Numbered from the stretch's first letter, positions 45,866 to 57,299 are shown. The stretch is DNA of 64,000 nucleotides from Vombatus ursinus (GCF_900497805.2 NW_020948739.1:11481968-11545967), one strand, 5' to 3'. Numbers and translations are program-made. The notes: generated by a model from the sequence alone, not told the origin.

Positions 45866-47090
45866 GATCAATCTATCAACTGGCATTTATTAAGTCCTTC
45901 TATGTGTCAGGCACTGTGCTAAGTGCTAGGGATAAAAAGAAAGGCAAAAAACCTGTCCTGCTCTCAAAGAGCTCAGCATCACATGGGAGGAGACAACATA
46001 CAACTAACTATGTACAATCAAGATATATTCAGAATAAATGGGGGAGGTGGAGAATCTTAGAGGAAAGCATTGAGGGCCGAGAAAGGCTTCTTGCAGAAAT
46101 CAAGGCGTTAGCTGAGACTTGATGGAACCAGAGCTAAGAGGCAAAGATGAGGAAGGAGAGAGTTCCAGGCACGTGGGACATTCAGTGAAAATGTTCAGAT
46201 CTGTGAGACTGCATGTCACATCCCAGGAATATCAAAGACGGCATTACTGGATCATAGATTACTTGGAAGGAAATAATATGTAAGAAGACTAGAAAGATAA
46301 GAAGGTGACAGGTTTAAAAGCTAGATGATTTTATATTTGATCCTGAAGGCAACAGGGAGCCACTGGAGTTGGCTGAATAAGGGAATGACATGGTCGGACT
46401 TATTCTTTAGGAAGATGTTAGCTGAATGGCAGATGGATTGGGAGTGGGGAGAGACAGAGGCAGGGAGACCAGTCAGCAAACTATAGCAATAGTCTAGGTA
46501 GGAGGGGATTGATGAAGGACTGCATCATGATGGTGCAGTGTCTAGAAAGTCTGGAAGACAGAAGATTTTAAGGGGAAAGATGAGTTCAGTTTTTGACAGG
46601 TTTGAATTTAAGACTATCTCTGGAACATCCATTTTGCATAGGTAATACCGGACAAAAACTCAGTGGAGACTGGGAGTGGATAAACACAGGGTGTCCTATA
46701 AAGTTTTAGTGGTTTTAAGTTCTTGCTTTATTATTCATGTATGCATGTGTATATGCATGTACATATACACACATGTATACATGTTATGATATTAAATACG
46801 CTATCTGCATAGCACTCATAGTTATACTCTTGGGAATTTATTAAGTTATCTGGAGAGAATGTATAAAGGGAGAAGAGGAGGGCTGAGGACAGAAATTTGG
46901 GGAACACCCAGTTAAGGGACCTCATATGGATGACAAGTCAGCAAAGAATCTTGAGGAGGACCAGTCAAGTAAGAGAAACATGAGAGCTATGTCATGAAAA
47001 CCCAGTATCTAGGAGTAGACCGGAAGAGACAGTGGTCAATAGTCAAATGCAGCTAATAAATTGAGAAGGATGAGAACTGACAAAAGACCA
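45866..47090 (-). mobile_element. Second L2 LINE, antisense, adjoining the first
   Basis: A new L2 3' end ('ctggcatttattaagtcctt', 'tgtgtcaggcactgtgctaa') begins where the preceding copy stops. It runs through 'ggagccactggagttggctg', 'caggtttgaatttaagacta' and 'atgtcatgaaaacccagtat'. A mariner-like fragment lies near 46690. Confidence 0.75.
46688..46795. mobile_element. Mariner-like MITE with TATG/CATG microsatellite, inserted in L2
   Basis: 'acagggtgtcctataaagtt' and 'ttagtggttttaag' give one terminus. AT/CA-rich microsatellite follows. L2 sequence resumes at about 46800. Confidence 0.5.
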
Positions 47091-47499
47091 TCAGTGTTGG
47101 CAACTATCACTAAGTATGTAAATGATCAGTGCCAGTAGCTGCATGACTGAACTAAATTGCTTGCATTAGGGCTACAAAGACATTGATGGAGCCAAAGATA
47201 GGCTTCTACTCTTTTTCTCAAGTTACCACACACAGTTATCATGAATTTTTTAAAATACTGGTCATTTTAATTACCTGAGTCTACCTGATTAGGAAATCTC
47301 CCTTATAACAAAACAATTCAGGATCACATATATTCAATTTTAAACTATATGTTATATATGCATATGCTAGTAATGGTGCTTTCAAGTTTTAGGATAAAAA
47401 CAAGAACATATTCAGTTTAAGCTCATAGTTCTCTCTCAACTATTGATAATAACACTCTTAAAACTGTTTCATTTTAGGAAGTATAGGAATAGAAAATGG
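47091..47499. other. Unassigned sequence
   Basis: AT-rich, no recognised feature. Confidence 0.4.
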
Positions 47500-47990
47500 A
47501 CCTGTAATTTCACTGGTATAGGGAACTCCCAGGTAAGGAAACTTTTTATCACTGCAGATCAACTTTCTCTGAACTCATAGTTTCAAAGAATTGCTTAGAG
47601 CAATGGTATCTCAAGTTGATTTTAAAAAAACACAAATTGGGGCGGCTAGGTGGCGCAGTGGATAGAGCACCAACCCTGAAGTCAGGAGGACTTGAGATCA
47701 AATCTGGCCTCAGACCAAACATTTGCCACTAACTAGCTGTGTGACCCTGGCCAAGTCACTTAACCTCAATTGCCTAACAAAAACAAAAAACCCACAAATT
47801 AACATTATAACTGTATTGTGTTTTTATCTTGTTAAATATTATTTCCCAATTACATTTTATTTTGGTTTGAGACCTTTGGCTTAAGAGCTCTAAGAGCTTA
47901 AGTGACTTGCCCTGTTGTGTCAGAGACAGGACCTGGAAGCAGATTTTCCTGGCTCAAAGGCCAGATTTCTATCCACCACAAGATGCTGCT
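47500..47990 (-). mobile_element. THER-like SINE (second body type), split by later insertion
   Basis: 'cctgtaatttcactggtata', 'gggaactcccaggtaaggaa' at left; 'cttaagtgacttgccctgtt' and 'gccagatttctatccaccac' at right. An insert of about 285 bp, which includes a young SINE, separates them. Confidence 0.6.
47639..47792 (+). mobile_element. Short tRNA-SINE (WALLSI/WSINE-like) with target-site duplication
   Basis: 'ggggcggctaggtggcgcag' ... 'cttaacctcaattgcctaac' then an A-rich tail. Direct repeat cacaaatt at 47631-47638 and 47793-47800. Confidence 0.9.
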
Positions 47991-49634
47991 TCAAGAACTT
48001 TAAAATAAATTAAGGGTATTTGGAAGAAAATCTAAGTCTAATATCCTTAAAGATAAAATGCTGATGATTATGAGCATGCAGTAACCGAGTTCCTGCTTGA
48101 ATTTTTGACAAAGTGTGAAAAAACATTTTCTCTCTGGCCCAGGAGGGAAACATTTTAGATGTTTATGCCATTAAACCCAACTTTAAACCTCAAGACAAAA
48201 AAACGAAGTATCTAAATTTCTTCTTCTTCAGTAGGTACATGGAAAGCATAACATTTTCTGAGGATTTGAGTAGGAAAGTTGTATGCCTGGTGTATTATTA
48301 ATAATGCTAATGGAATGGAATATTAATGGCATAGAAATTTATGAAAACTTTGATTTTCAAATCAAATCTGTTCATCTAACTACATTTTCCACTGACTTAT
48401 AAATTTACATAGGAAAAGGTCTGGCCTACCAATGAATAAAAATCAGTGAGAAAGCACCTTTTCCCATCACATTCCTTTAAAAAGTTAGGATTTTTTGTTT
48501 TATTAAAACACTAAAGTTATAATAAAAAAAAAAACACTAAATGAGACCTGAAACAAATTACATCAGAAACTGGAAAGCAGTTTGCAGTGGGAAAAGTATG
48601 GGAGTCAGAAGTCCTAGATTCAAAGCCTAACCTCCATTTACTATTTGTATGAACTTGGGCATGTCACATAATTTCTTTGACACTTAAGTCTCCTTTCCCC
48701 AAAAATGAGGTACAGGGGCTCAATGGTCTCTATGTTAATGTTTAGCTCTGAATCTATTGTGTATAAACCCATACACATATTGCATTTTCCTAGGGCAAAA
48801 TCCATGCAAAGAATTTCATATTGTAGCACTATATGGACCCTTAAATATAACCTATGAAATCAAGGCAATTCTTCTGCCAGCTTAAGTAAGGGAGTGACCT
48901 CAAGTATGTTTCCTTTTAAAGCCTCATTACAAACTAAGCTGTTGTTCTTTATACTTTTTAATGTATTGTTTTTTGTCTGAAAAAGTTCAACTTCTCCCAT
49001 TCACAGAGTGGTAAATTAAGAAGTGCCTTTCTGTACCAGGATTATTAGTTCTCTCATTGCCTTGTCTGTTTCTAGGTTGCCTTAATTAATTGTGACGTAT
49101 TTATTCTTCTAAAAGTCACAATGGTGCCTCTTACTATTTCTATCCACTTTATTTCAGGGTGAACTATTTAGAAGTGTAATCAGTACTACATTTAAGTGTG
49201 AATAAAGTAACCACAACTAGTCAGTGATGGTATATAAACAATTTAACTTGAAATACTGTATCATTCTATTCACTAAATTTAAGTGTATAGATTTGCTGTC
49301 AACTTTTTGTGGTGAAAAGAGCTATTTATCACACTGAAATAAAGTGCAACTTCTTCATGCTTGGAATTGAATGTCAGGACTAGTATCTATATTGTAGACT
49401 AACCAAACTTTGAATGAATGTAGTTAGTTATGTTTTCAGTGCACCAATTGTATTAAATCTCACTGCATTTTTTGACTTAATATTTACATGTGAATTATAG
49501 GGAGAGGATGGCCATGCCTTTCATTCAATTTAGTTTTTCTTCTAGGCATAATGTGCATTTTACAGATTATATTTTTTGCATGCACCAATTCTAGACAAAA
49601 ACAAAGAACAATTTTGATTTAAAAGTACCTCAAG
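47991..49634. other. Downstream flank of LRP12, mostly unassigned
   Basis: Contains a MIR at about 48580-48790 ('gggagtcagaagtcctagat', 'tttagctctgaatctattgt'). Nothing else recognised; no exon seen. Confidence 0.5.
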
Positions 49635-51119
49635 GCATAACAAAAAGTCATTTTAATTTTGATACATATTAAAACATTTTAGTCAGTTCTGCCTGACAGC
49701 ATAACACGACAAATGCACAAGACCTTAAACATGCTTTAAAATGACATTCAGCAAAGTATTTAAAATTTAATAAATAGCATAGTCACACACAAATACATTT
49801 TTTCATACTGAATCATTAAGCTACTAAAACAGATTGGCAAAGAATAAATAAACAGTAGTTGACAATAAAAAAAAAGGGATGTAGGGTCTTGTAATCACTC
49901 TAGTAGCCATATCAACCTTCTTATCACAAAATTTGAAACAATGATTTTCCAACTTGTTTTTCTCCAATATGAAATTACATAACCCTTCTCCCCAAACAAA
50001 AAACATATACTGAAAAAAAAACATTTTTCTTACAACCAGGTAATTCAGTCTTTAAATACAATAAATAAATAGAGAACCAGCAAAGCAATTTAAATCGTAA
50101 TAAAAATGCAACACCCCAAGAAAAGAGCTATGGAAATATATATTCATTGCAGTATTAGCAAATAATCATATTTAAAGTGATAGTGCTTGTGCACTAAGCT
50201 CATTTGAGACCTTGATATGATTTTAGTGCAAATCCCTTCGGTCCAATACAAGCAGACCCCGTATATATCAGGGAAAGACATTACCAGCTGTAACTTATCT
50301 CGTACAGTATTTGTACATATTTTATAAAGTTCAAGAATTAATGCATAGTAGAGTATCTTCGGCCACTTTATTCTGTCCCCATATAGAGATGAAGAAAAAT
50401 GACTTGGGATTTTACATACCATTTGGTTTGTACCATTTTAGAGAGTACTGTATTAAAGTCAACGTTATAAAATCTATAAAAAGATTTTGTATTTGCCACC
50501 AGTTTATCTAATTATACCTAAATTTCACACACCACTGCATGTTTAACTTAACAAAGAAGATTGAGAAATTTTTCCTCCTTTTGATAAATTCATATTATTA
50601 AGATGAAATTCAAGAATATTTAGAGAAATGTTCTGTAAGTCAAAAATAAGGGGAAAAATGTGAATTTTTTGCACATTAACAACTATAAGCATTTAGTATA
50701 TTAAGTTACAGGGTATGTGTTGGCAATAACACAACAGGTTTAGTTTCTAAGGAAAAATATCACTCTGCACAAATAAATCTCTTAACATAGGATAAATAAC
50801 CTGACAGGCAAATGAGTTTCCAGCAGTCATATTTCTACTGTGAACTACAGTACCAGGATAAACAAATTATAAACTAATGGGATGGACATTGGTTACTTAA
50901 CAGCATGGATACTTGATGTATTTGTAGCTGCTAAAATGTGCACTCTAGCAGTTGGCAGAGCTGGAAGTGTTTATTTAACCATGCAGGCTAACACATTAGA
51001 ATATGAATTTGCCTTGGACATTTTTTTTTAACTAAAACAAGTTTTCTTAACTGTAAAGTACAAAACAATGACTGGATATTGCTCCGACTTGTATACAATC
51101 TCTCATATTCAAATTATAC
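49635..51119 (-). other. LRP12: LRP12 3' UTR (proposed)
   Basis: The 1.5 kb after the stop codon is AT-rich and contains none of the SINE, L2 or MIR copies that fill the flanks, as expected for a conserved 3' UTR. No AATAAA was found on the minus strand between about 49.5 and 50.9 kb. ATTAAA hexamers occur at 49766-49771 and 49652-49657, and the second is followed by a T/GT-rich stretch at about 49590-49612. I place the end near 49635. An AATAAA at about 50970 could give a short isoform. The end is inferred, not observed. Confidence 0.5.
49652..49657 (-). promoter_or_regulatory. Candidate LRP12 polyadenylation signal (ATTAAA)
   Basis: Minus-strand ATTAAA, about 1.46 kb after the LRP12 stop codon. 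A U/GU-rich segment follows about 40-60 nt downstream. A second ATTAAA lies at 49766-49771. Confidence 0.35.
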
Positions 51120-51983
51120 CTAACAAAGTAACAAAGCTTCATCATCACTTGTTTCACTTTTTAGTACTGGTTCTAAGCATGAGTCGGGTATCTGGGCAGT
51201 GTGAACAATACCGCAGCGCTCACAAGGGCCATCGCGATTACAAGGCCTTACTCCATGGTGTGCTGCACTGTAAGGTTGTCTAAGCCCTTGTCCTTGATCT
51301 GAAGCAAGATCAAGAAGCGGTCTGGAACAGTCATTCACATCAAAGTCTGATGCTGCATCAGAAACAGGAATTAGCATTTCAACATCATCATCTTCTTCTC
51401 TGCCACTCACCCCATTATCAAGCTGTCTCAAAGGACTCTGGTTCTGATTGACAGAGCTTGATCTCCCTAATGTAAAGCGTACCCAACGTAAACCCTGAGT
51501 CACTCGACTTAGTGCACTAGTGAGCTGATGACGAGCCGGACTCACACTTGGAGGCTCTGCACTGGTCACTTCCCTTCCATTATCTGTATTACCACTGCGG
51601 GTGTTCTGACTTGAGGAACTTCCACATGCTCCTACAGTTGCTTCGATGGCTGTTGTGGGAGGGACCTTCTGAGGCAAAGGAGCTGCAACTCCACCAACTG
51701 CTCCAGCAGCATCTCTCCTCTCATTCTCTGTGTCTGTGTCATCGGACTCCACTGAAAATAGGTTTCTGTGAGCAGTATTTCTTTCAGGTTCTCTACTAGA
51801 ATTTTGATTGGGAACATCATCTCCATCTGCTGAGACCAGAGCTAGTGAGCCTGAATGACGTGATCTTGCAAAATTAAAAATACGATTCCAAATGTTGCTG
51901 GATCTGCCTGCTATTGGGAGCCTGATTGAGGTAAATCCAAGCTGCGATCGCACAGCGAGCCTTAGGTTTTCCAAAACTGAAGC
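51120..51983 (-). CDS. LRP12: LRP12 terminal coding exon: cytoplasmic tail and stop codon
   Basis: The last coding exon has 287 codons plus TAG (51120-51122). It begins ASVLENLRLAVRSQLGFTS after acceptor 'gatgttgcag|gct', in phase 0 with the preceding exon's final Gln. It ends ETSDDEALLLC, identical to the human C terminus. The tail is rich in Ser, Asp and Glu, with an acidic run EEDDDVEMLIPV and RSRHSGSLALVSADGD. I see no annotated enzyme fold; the family tail acts as an adaptor-binding region. Compared with human it is one residue shorter, near SADGDDVPNQNSS, and has scattered substitutions (SVNQNQSPL, SAAHHGVRP, EPVLKSE). An apparent start Met three codons upstream of the acceptor is an intronic read-through, not a real start. 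Confidence 0.97.
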   Translation of the reverse strand, partial: ASVLENLRLAVRSQLGFTSIRLPIAGRSSNIWNRIFNFARSRHSGSLALVSADGDDVPNQNSSREPERNTAHRNLFSVESDDTDTENERRDAAGAVGGVAAPLPQKVPPTTAIEATVGACGSSSSQNTRSGNTDNGREVTSAEPPSVSPARHQLTSALSRVTQGLRWVRFTLGRSSSVNQNQSPLRQLDNGVSGREEDDDVEMLIPVSDAASDFDVNDCSRPLLDLASDQGQGLRQPYSAAHHGVRPCNRDGPCERCGIVHTAQIPDSCLEPVLKSETSDDEALLLC

Positions 51984-52374
51984 CTGCAACATCAGAAAAG
52001 GGAAAATGTAAACTGTAACATTGTATATGCTTACTATTAGTGAATATTAGAAAATGTTCTTTATGGATAACTTTTAACTTAAACACATCTTGAAGGCTTT
52101 TAAAACATTACAAACCAACATGAGGCAGTAAGACTAAAACACAGTCCTTCTAACACTGTGTATGGGAGAAAATAAATACTATTAATCAGTCCCGTTACTG
52201 TCTGAGGAAAAGAATCAAATCTTCTCAATGAGTAAACACACTAAGGGCTTTCCCATACAGATTTCTCTATATTCCACTTTAGTCTCTAATTCACATTTTA
52301 GAAAATTTAGCTGTTTTAAGATAGCCTTAGCACTGATCTCCATTTTATTAATATAATTTAAGTAGAAAGATAGG

Positions 52375-52565
52375 TGGCCTTGAAGTTAGTAAGACCTAGA
52401 TCCAAATCCTACCTCTGATGTATGGCTTTGGGACTCTAGATAAGTCATTTAGCATCTCTGTGCTTTAGGAAATTCTCAAAGCCTGTTAAGTGGCAGAGAA
52501 GGTACGGATCTGCAGAGCTTAAGAGAATTTCTTCCTCTGTTAGTTCTCTATACGAATAAAAGTAT
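52375..52565 (+). mobile_element. THER-like SINE in LRP12 intron
   Basis: 'gacctagatccaaatcctac', 'actctagataagtcatttag' and 'ctctgttagttctctatacg'; same body as 34215-34440. Confidence 0.5.
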
Positions 52566-54289
52566 AGGTCTAGTCCCTATCATATTAAAGGTTATGTACA
52601 AATACAAGAATAAACTTTTAATCAATTTTTTTTTAAAAATCCCATGACTCCTCTTCAATTACCCTGGATTTCTCAACAGCAAATCAATTCATTTTTACTT
52701 AAAATACTGCCAAAGCTGGAAAATTCAATATCAAATCAGAAATATAAAGTATAACCCATTTAATGATGTATAGCTTCATGAACAGTAGGCTTTAAAAAAA
52801 AAAGCATACTATAAAACTTTTATAAGACTGACTAAATCCCCAAATGTGACAGTATAACTTCACAAATCAACTTTAAGATTTTATGTTTAAATTGTTAGAA
52901 GTATAAAAAAGTTGATTCTCCACTAAAGTCTCACACTTCATAAAGGTTTTCAAAGGTTAGCTTAAAAAGACGTGGCAGGTCCCACCCACCAACGCTGAAA
53001 GTAGATGCCTGGTGACAAAGTTGTGATCTGCATAGGTGAAAAGCATATGAACAAGATGAAATCAGATCCAGAAGTACTGATGGAGAAAATTATAAAAGAA
53101 TTGATCAATGCATAAAAAACAGAACTTCTCTTCACCCAGAATCTATATACTCTAAGTACAAATAAGCACAATTTTTCATGGTATTATATAATAATTAGCA
53201 TTCATATATGATTACCCTGAGGTACTTGGACACCTGAATCATCAGACCATTACAATTAGAATCCAGTTAATACTACTATACCCAATTCTGAAGCACTGTA
53301 TAGCCTACAAAGCATTTTATATATGTGATCTCATTTTATCTTCATGAAGATGCTGTAATACTGAGTGTATATTCTCTGTTTAGTAGGAAACTGAAGCCTT
53401 GAGAGAATAACTCAACATCACAACCCTAGAAACTGATAGAGATTCAACTTGAAGAAAGACATTCTGCTTCTAGCAGTGTTCTTTCCATCGTACCCATGGC
53501 TACTTCATTATATTCTATTTTTTTTTAACAATTGTTAATCCTTTACTGAATATACATGGTAATGAAGAGCATAAATTTAACCCTAATACACCATTCTCTA
53601 ATCACTCTAGATAAGTGGGAGTTTGCTATATTTTATTTTCAAAACTCAAATTCCATGTACATAAACTATAGGCTCTAATCGCCACCTGGTGGTTAAGAAA
53701 AGCAACATAAGAACTCTAAATTCACTTAAGAAAATCCTCCACATTAATAAATTTGTCATTTGTGGCTTCAAATATTTCCAGGGACAGTCTTTCTTTCTCT
53801 CCAAGTAATGACTCAGTAACTCCCTCTCAAACTCTTGGCCTCATATAAAAGATAAGATGTGAGAAAGAAGGGAAAAGAAAGGAGTGTATATGTACATATC
53901 TGAGGAGTTTGTTTTCTCCCTCTCTATTCCAAGTACAATACAATATATTCTGGATTACCATGGGGACTCCTAAAATATATTACCCCTCTAACCTCTCCCT
54001 AAAAACAAGATTCTATTATTGTAGGGATATTCCAAAATCAACCCTAAGTGAGAAGCAGATTTTCTAAACAAGCATAAAAATGACAATTAGGGGGAAAATT
54101 TTTGTTTGGGGGTAGTTTCTAATGTAGTCTTCAGATTCTGAAATGTCTTCCACTTTTTATAAAATCGCATCAAAAGTCTTTATTGGCCTATTTTGCGATT
54201 TACAGCTCTCATGACTTAGAAGATAGATAAATAAAAATAAAACACAATCTAAGTTGTAACACTTCAGAGTTAACAAAATCACTTTCATG

Positions 54290-54475
54290 TAAATACTCTT
54301 ATTTGATCCTCACAAATGTCCAGTAAGTTGGTCAGTGGAGATACATTACAGATGAAGAAACTGAGGTTTGAAGAAGTTAAATGACTTGCCCAAGGCCATA
54401 TAGCAAGTTATTGGCAAAAAGGGACTAGAAAACCCTACTCTTTCTTCTTTCCAATAGCTTTTGTTCTAGAATAAA
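54290..54475 (-). mobile_element. MIR-like SINE in LRP12 intron
   Basis: 'atttgatcctcacaaatgtc', 'acagatgaagaaactgaggt' and 'gacttgcccaaggccatata'. Confidence 0.65.
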
Positions 54476-54482
54476 TTAGAGG

Positions 54483-54643
54483 GGGGCAGCTAGGTGGTGC
54501 AGTGGATAGAGCACTGGCCCTGGATTCACGATGACCTGAGTTGAAGTCGAGCCTCAGACACATAACACTAGCTGTGTGACCCTGGGCTAGTCACTTAACC
54601 CCACTGCCTAGCCAAAAAACAAAAAACAAAAACAAACAAAAAA
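54483..54643 (+). mobile_element. Short tRNA-SINE with 15-bp target-site duplication, LRP12 intron
   Basis: 'ggggcagctaggtggtgcag' ... 'cacttaaccccactgcctag' and a CAAAAA-rich tail. Perfect direct repeat agaataaattagagg at 54468-54482 and 54644-54658. Antisense to LRP12. Confidence 0.92.
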
Positions 54644-55129
54644 AGAATAAATTAGAGGACTTAAAAAAAGGTGTCACTTAAACTCAGTAGTACTGTTGAA
54701 AGTACCTGAATTTTTCAAGCTCAGAAACTTGGATTTAATCCATTTAACATGTTTACCTGAAATTCTGAAAATCCTTATACTCTTATGTAGCTCCAAACAC
54801 CTGAAAATTCTATTGCTGGAGTAGTAATGAGTCAGCCTGTAAGGAGCTTTCTTTGATACCTGTCAAACTGCCCCACAACAGAAATAAAATCCTTTAGAAT
54901 GTGGGGCCACATTAAACAGAGGAAAAATTCTTTAGCAAGAAGTCCAGACGTTTTCCTCAGAGGTGTTTAAGAGGAAAGATAATAAAGTCACTATTTGAAT
55001 GTACCTCATTGTATACACAGAGATGTGTTTTAACTCTTTAGGTTGTTGATTCCACCCTAAAAAACTGCTGTGAAGCCGATTCATCCTACTATGAGATTTA
55101 GAGCTAAAAGGTGCTTTTTAAGTAAGGCA

Positions 55130-55265
55130 AGCAGCATGGCATGGTGGAAAGAACACTGGACAGGGGCTAGAGATTTATGCCCATCTCTGACCCTCAGTAG
55201 CTGTACGTCAAGTCACTAATTCTGAGCACTAAATCCCTTATCTGTAAGACTGCATATAATTAAAA
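55130..55265 (+). mobile_element. MIR fragment in LRP12 intron
   Basis: 'catggcatggtggaaagaac', 'ctggacaggggctagagatt' and 'aatcccttatctgtaagact'. Confidence 0.6.
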
Positions 55266-55816
55266 AAAAAATCAAATCAATGAAGGTTCACAGCAAATAC
55301 AGTACCAATCTTTATTTACTAATAAGTCTTTTATTATATTTTCTCAGATGTGAAAAAGTCTTTTCTCCCAAGTAGGTGAAAATCTTATCTTCATAGTAAT
55401 TATTCTATTGGTTACTCTAGTATAGAATGACTAACAGATTAATTTTGCTATTAATTTCTAGACAGACTATTAAAAACAAACTCCTGAACTTATTTTTTTA
55501 GTTTCACTTCAACAAATTATTCTATGAAAATACTCAAGAAACTCCTCCTTTCTGACGAATAATTATAACTAGTAATTTATTGAAATCATTACAAATGCAG
55601 TATGTTAGTGTTAAAAGAAAGATGGAACACTTATCTTAATGGGTATTATTTAAAATGTGTTTTAAAGTAAAAGAACTACCAAAACTACATAAACAATAGC
55701 ATAAACAGGAAAAAAAATATGGTGATTTAAAAGATTACCACAAAAGAGTCATTGGATTTCTCTAATTCTACTGAACTTGGGGGAGGGGGGGAGACGTGAG
55801 GAGGGTGGTGCTGTTG

Positions 55817-56008
55817 GGGTTGTTCAGTCATTTCCAAGTCTTTGTGACCCCATTTGGGGTTTTCTTGGCAAAGATACTACAGTAGTTTGCCATTTCCTTT
55901 TCTGGACCGTTTTACAGATTAGGAAACTGAGGTAAAAAGGGTGAAGTGACTTGCCCAGGGGTATACAGTTAGTAAGTATCTGAGGCTATTATGTCACCTA
56001 GCTGTCCC
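55817..56008 (-). mobile_element. CORE-SINE next to an LRP12 5' splice site
   Basis: 'gttgttcagtcatttccaag' ... 'tatgtcacctagctgtccc'. Its right edge lies about 63 bp from the exon boundary at 56071, on the intron side. Same strand as LRP12. Confidence 0.8.
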
Positions 56009-56070
56009 ACATGTGTGTGTATTTGAAGTGTTTCGATCATTTGATCTGAGGTTTATCAGGTAAACTGTAC

Positions 56071-56203
56071 CTGGTTAGGTGAACATACAGGGAAATCTTC
56101 AACTGGTGGAATCAACCCTTGGGCTATCAACTGTCCATAAGAAGGAGGAGCCTCTCTTCTTAGTAATTCAGCTTCAACTCTTGACAACTGTGTTTCAAAT
56201 GAT
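56071..56203 (-). CDS. LRP12: LRP12 exon: membrane-proximal cytoplasmic segment with PPxY motif
   Basis: This 133-nt exon completes the split Arg codon (a|tca) and encodes 44 residues beginning SFETQLSRVEAELLRREAPP and ending IPPVEDFPVCSPNQ. It matches human LRP12 over its whole length. Acceptor: a good pyrimidine tract then 'ttttaaaag' at 56204-56212. Donor: 'aaccag|gtacag' at 56071/56070. The segment contains PPSY, a PPxY motif of the kind bound by WW-domain proteins such as NEDD4-family ligases; that role here is inference. The length is not a multiple of three, so skipping would shift the reading frame. No open frame in this stretch begins with Met, so frame-based scans miss the exon. A SINE ends about 63 bp from its donor site. 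Confidence 0.95.
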
Positions 56204-56696
56204 CTTTTAAAAGAAGAGACAGGAAAGAAGAAAACAAGTTACTCCTACATGAATCAACAAATACCTTTCACTCAATTTTAGAGCATTTTACATTTGTTTT
56301 AAATGCTATTATAAAGGTGAAATTTTTTTCCATTCTAAACTTTTAAGTATCTCAACTAGGTTTGATTTCTCTTTCGATGACTTGTGTACCTTCTCTAAAG
56401 GCCACAGTAAGAAATCTGTCATTGACCATATCTTAACTATTTCCAGGTATTTAAAAATGACCAGTGACAGAGTCATAAGTTTCTGAATGCATTTATGTAT
56501 GCAGCAGAATAGGAAAAGTTATTTTTAGGCCATTTATTACATCTGTAAAGAATAGGTCAAGTCAAAGTTTATTCTTTTGTGATACTGTATGTTTGTGTAA
56601 TCACATGTATACAATAGTACCTGGAAATAAATGGCACAAAATATTTGCTTTATATTTTATCTGTAATTTTTCTATAATCACATTTTTTTCTTTCTT

Positions 56697-56826
56697 TTTG
56701 GTGAGGCAATTGGGGTTAGATGATTTACCCAGAGTCACAAAGCTAGTGAGTGTTATGTGTCTGAAGCTGGATGTGAATTCAGGTCCTCCTGACTCCAGGG
56801 CCGGTGCTCTATCCACCTAGTTGCCA
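56697..56826 (-). mobile_element. Short tRNA-SINE in LRP12 intron
   Basis: 'ggtgaggcaattggggttag' ... 'ccggtgctctatccacctag', same strand as LRP12. Confidence 0.85.
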
Positions 56827-57138
56827 CCATAATTAAATATCTTGATGCATATAAAATCTGCACTACGTTCAGAGAGAAGATTAAAAGATAGCTTGAAAAC
56901 CTCAGCTTATACAACACAGTTCCTGCAAGAAAAATTAAAAACAAGAACTGCTGGCTACAGATGATTTTTTCTTATTTTGATTTGGAAACTAGTTTTCGGT
57001 AGTTCCAGTTGCTTCTTTGGGGGTTCAGCTCTTTCATTTCTCAAGGGCCCCTCTGACATTCTAGAAAGAATTGATACATATAATAAGGTCTATAAAGCTC
57101 ATTATGTACATAAGCTCATTTAGTACTCACAATAATCT

Positions 57139-57287
57139 GTTTGTTTTTTTTAAGGCAATTGGGGTTAAGTGACTTGCCCAGGGTCACACAGCTAGTTAGT
57201 GACAAGTGTTTGGTCTGAGGCCAGATTTGACTCAGGTCCTCCTGACTTCAGGGCTGGTACTCTATCCACTGTGCCACCTAGCTGCCC
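57139..57287 (-). mobile_element. Short tRNA-SINE with 13-bp target-site duplication, LRP12 intron
   Basis: T-rich tail, 'aaggcaattggggttaagtg' ... 'gtgccacctagctgccc'. Perfect direct repeat ctcacaataatct at 57126-57138 and 57288-57300. It sits inside an older MIR-like sequence. Confidence 0.92.
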
Positions 57288-57299
57288 CTCACAATAATC

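Larger units (their letters stand above)
51984..56070 (-). other. LRP12: LRP12 intron with SINE copies
   Basis: Intron between the small cytoplasmic exon and the last coding exon. It holds a THER-like SINE (52375-52565, plus), MIR-like remnants at 53280-53510 and 54290-54475, a young plus-strand SINE (54483-54643), a MIR (55130-55265) and a minus-strand CORE-SINE (55817-56008). I see no further coding segment; the remaining AT-rich sequence is unassigned. Confidence 0.8.

Noticed and set aside
50960-50980. AATAAA close to the LRP12 stop codon as the main polyadenylation site
   Set aside because: It would leave only about 150 nt of 3' UTR, while the repeat-free sequence continues for another 1.3 kb. 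Kept only as a possible short isoform.
51548-51799. Plus-strand open frame opposite the LRP12 last exon
   Set aside because: Shadow of the conserved minus-strand coding exon; its peptide has no recognisable features.
54483-54560. tRNA gene signal in SINE heads
   Set aside because: The A- and B-box-like parts belong to tRNA-derived SINEs; no complete tRNA cloverleaf is present.
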